This document shows, in pieces, positions 62,510-64,000 of a stretch of DNA of 64,000 bases. Within the stretch, counting starts at the first letter, position 1, and every line of letters starts with the position of its first letter. The notes beneath the pieces were generated by a model. It saw nothing but the letters and a program-made list of their open reading frames with translations. It was not told the DNA's origin and did not search any database. Origin of the DNA: Centrapalus pauciflorus. Taxonomy: Eukaryota > Streptophyta > Magnoliopsida > Asterales > Asteraceae. Both the position numbers and the translations under genes were made by a program. The stretch is taken from assembly GCA_020465985.1 (NCBI GenBank), contig JAANYP010004711.1:172750-236749 (forward strand). Direction: 5' to 3'.

Positions 62510-63180
62510 AGATGCAATATGACAATGTTTTAAGGCAAGTGGCATGACCCAATGACGATAGTAAGAGCTACAACTGCAATGAACGCAACAACAGTCGGTG
62601 GTGTGTTAGCATGGAGGGACTTGAAAAAAAGTTAGCAAATGATAATTTGGATTTATTTACATGTGTTTTCGAGATAGGACGAGAAGGAGAAGGAAAGAAA
62701 GACAATCGTACTTCAACGAGAATGATGGATGCAATAAGGGTCGCCGCGACCGGTTGCGATCCGACGACAGTGGCATGGAAGGGATGAGAAGAGGGAGGAA
62801 GATTAGATTCTTAAGACTTTGATACCTTGTAAAACAATAAAAATATATTGTATAATATTAGTCAATATTTACAAAGTACAAAAAAATATAATGGAAACCT
62901 TATATACAATCAGATTAGATAATATGTACTAAACCATATATATTCTATCTAATAATGAATAATCCGTCTATATATAGAATGAAAATCACCATCTAATTGA
63001 CAATAATTTTTACCAACATCATGATCCAATTCTGTTCTCTTTTTCTTTTGGGCTGGATAAATGGGCTGAAGCCTGTGACTCTGTGAGGCCGTAAGTTTGG
63101 ATGTGTTAGAAAACGTTTGGCGCAATGTTTTTTTTTTTTTTTTTTTTTCCTTTTAAAGTTACAATTCTAATATTTTAGTA
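62510..63180. other. Intergenic, no recognised gene
   Basis: Includes the block 62555-62800 similar to 61150-61370, and a T run at 63127-63149. Confidence 0.45.
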
Positions 63181-63483
63181 GGGTTAATATCGAAAAAACT
63201 CCACAAACTTTCATTAAGTCTCAAAACCTTTTTTCTGATTGTTTAAGTCTCTTAACTATTTTTGTCTTATTCAAAAACTCACTATCTTTACATGTTTTAT
63301 CGATTAAGTCCCTAAACCTTTTGTTTTATTGGTTGTGTTTTACCTACTCATCCGGTAGCCGGTCAAAAATATATACTTTTGAATAATACAAATATAGTTT
63401 AGGGACTTAAACAATTGGAAAAAAAGTTTAGGGACTTAATCGTGAAAATGAGAAAAGTTTATAGAGTTTTTTCAATATTAACC
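63181..63483. mobile_element. Palindromic MITE (GGGTTAATATCGAAAAAACTC type)
   Basis: Ends GGTTAATATCGAAAAAACTC and the complement of GGTTAATATTGAAAAAACTC, with mirrored AAGTCCCTAAAC / GTTTAGGGACTTAA blocks. The target duplication could not be settled. Confidence 0.7.
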
Positions 63484-64000
63484 ATATTTAATATATAACA
63501 TTTTTGGTAACTTATTTACAGATATTTCGTATTTTAACTATTTTTAAAAAAGTATCAAATAAAATTTTTAACTGCTTGTAAAAATATGCCTAACTTCGTA
63601 TTTTTAAAGTAATGTTAAAAACCTCGCAATTCATAAAATGTTCAATCGTTAACTAATTCCAAAATTTCAAAAATTTAATTCTTCAATCATAAATATTGTA
63701 TATTTCTTCATCTTGATGTAGCGCCGGTAAGTCATGTACCATAATTATCTAATGTCTACTTTAGAGTTACGGGTGTACTTTGTTTGGCAAAAGAGTATCT
63801 CACCTTTTGATTCTTAAGTTCAGGTTGCTTTTGGTAAATAGAATCGAAACGAAAAGAAAAAAAAGGATAAAATTAATTGTATTTTAGATCATGAAATTTG
63901 AAAATACAATAGTCGTTGTTGTAATTCTCTTTCCCTAATTTTAACTTCTACTTAATTGTCCATCATTGCTTGAACATTGAGTTTTACATATACATTGATA
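63484..64000. other. Intergenic, no recognised gene
   Basis: AT-rich to the end of the window. Confidence 0.5.

Overview
This is a repeat-rich plant nuclear genome window. Evidence: spliced protein genes with GT-AG introns (a chloroplast-import TIC22 protein, a cell-wall XTH and an intronless family-1 UGT), copia and gypsy LTR retrotransposons primed by initiator-Met tRNA, AT-dinucleotide Helitrons, and many MITEs with readable target-site duplications. It is a eudicot; I lean weakly towards an asterid, but nothing seen here fixes the species.

Only three intact genes are supported. TIC22-like (19784-23073, +, 7 exons, 306 aa) is a chloroplast envelope import factor. An XTH15/16-type xyloglucan endotransglucosylase/hydrolase (55724-57296, +, 3 exons, 280 aa) is secreted to the wall. 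A UGT75-like glucosyltransferase (59325-60686, -, 453 aa, no introns) is a cytosolic small-molecule glycosyltransferase. XTH and UGT are convergent neighbours about 2 kb apart. They act in unrelated pathways and nothing suggests co-regulation.

Layout. 0-3.3 kb is a giant palindrome whose arms each carry the 5' end of a copia element. 3.3-3.6 kb is a spliced fragment of an O-GlcNAc transferase (SECRET AGENT-like) gene. 4.1-5.1 kb is a foldback element. 7.7-8.8 kb holds a Helitron and a palindromic MITE. 8.8-11.3 and 12.6-18.0 kb are a direct segmental duplication; the second copy was later hit by a foldback, a Helitron and a hAT MITE, so the first copy serves as the empty site. 19.1-19.4 kb has gypsy RT debris, then TIC22. 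25-27.8 kb is MITE-rich with a nested Mutator-like pair. 27.9-36.3 kb is a complete but coding-dead gypsy element with nearly identical 2.2-kb LTRs, inserted into a MITE. 37.4-39.3 kb is a solo gypsy LTR carrying an Ac-like MITE. 39.4-54.2 kb is a MITE, microsatellite and minisatellite landscape without genes. 55-61 kb is the gene-bearing end, and 61.6-64 kb returns to MITEs.

No tRNA, rRNA, CRISPR or operon-like system is visible. The most interesting feature is the 3.2-kb near-perfect palindrome at the left edge, which if transcribed would give a long hairpin RNA matching copia leader and gag. The paralogous copies that give clean before/after pictures of Helitron and hAT insertion come next. 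All readings are by eye; family names rest on recognised motifs, not on database searches.
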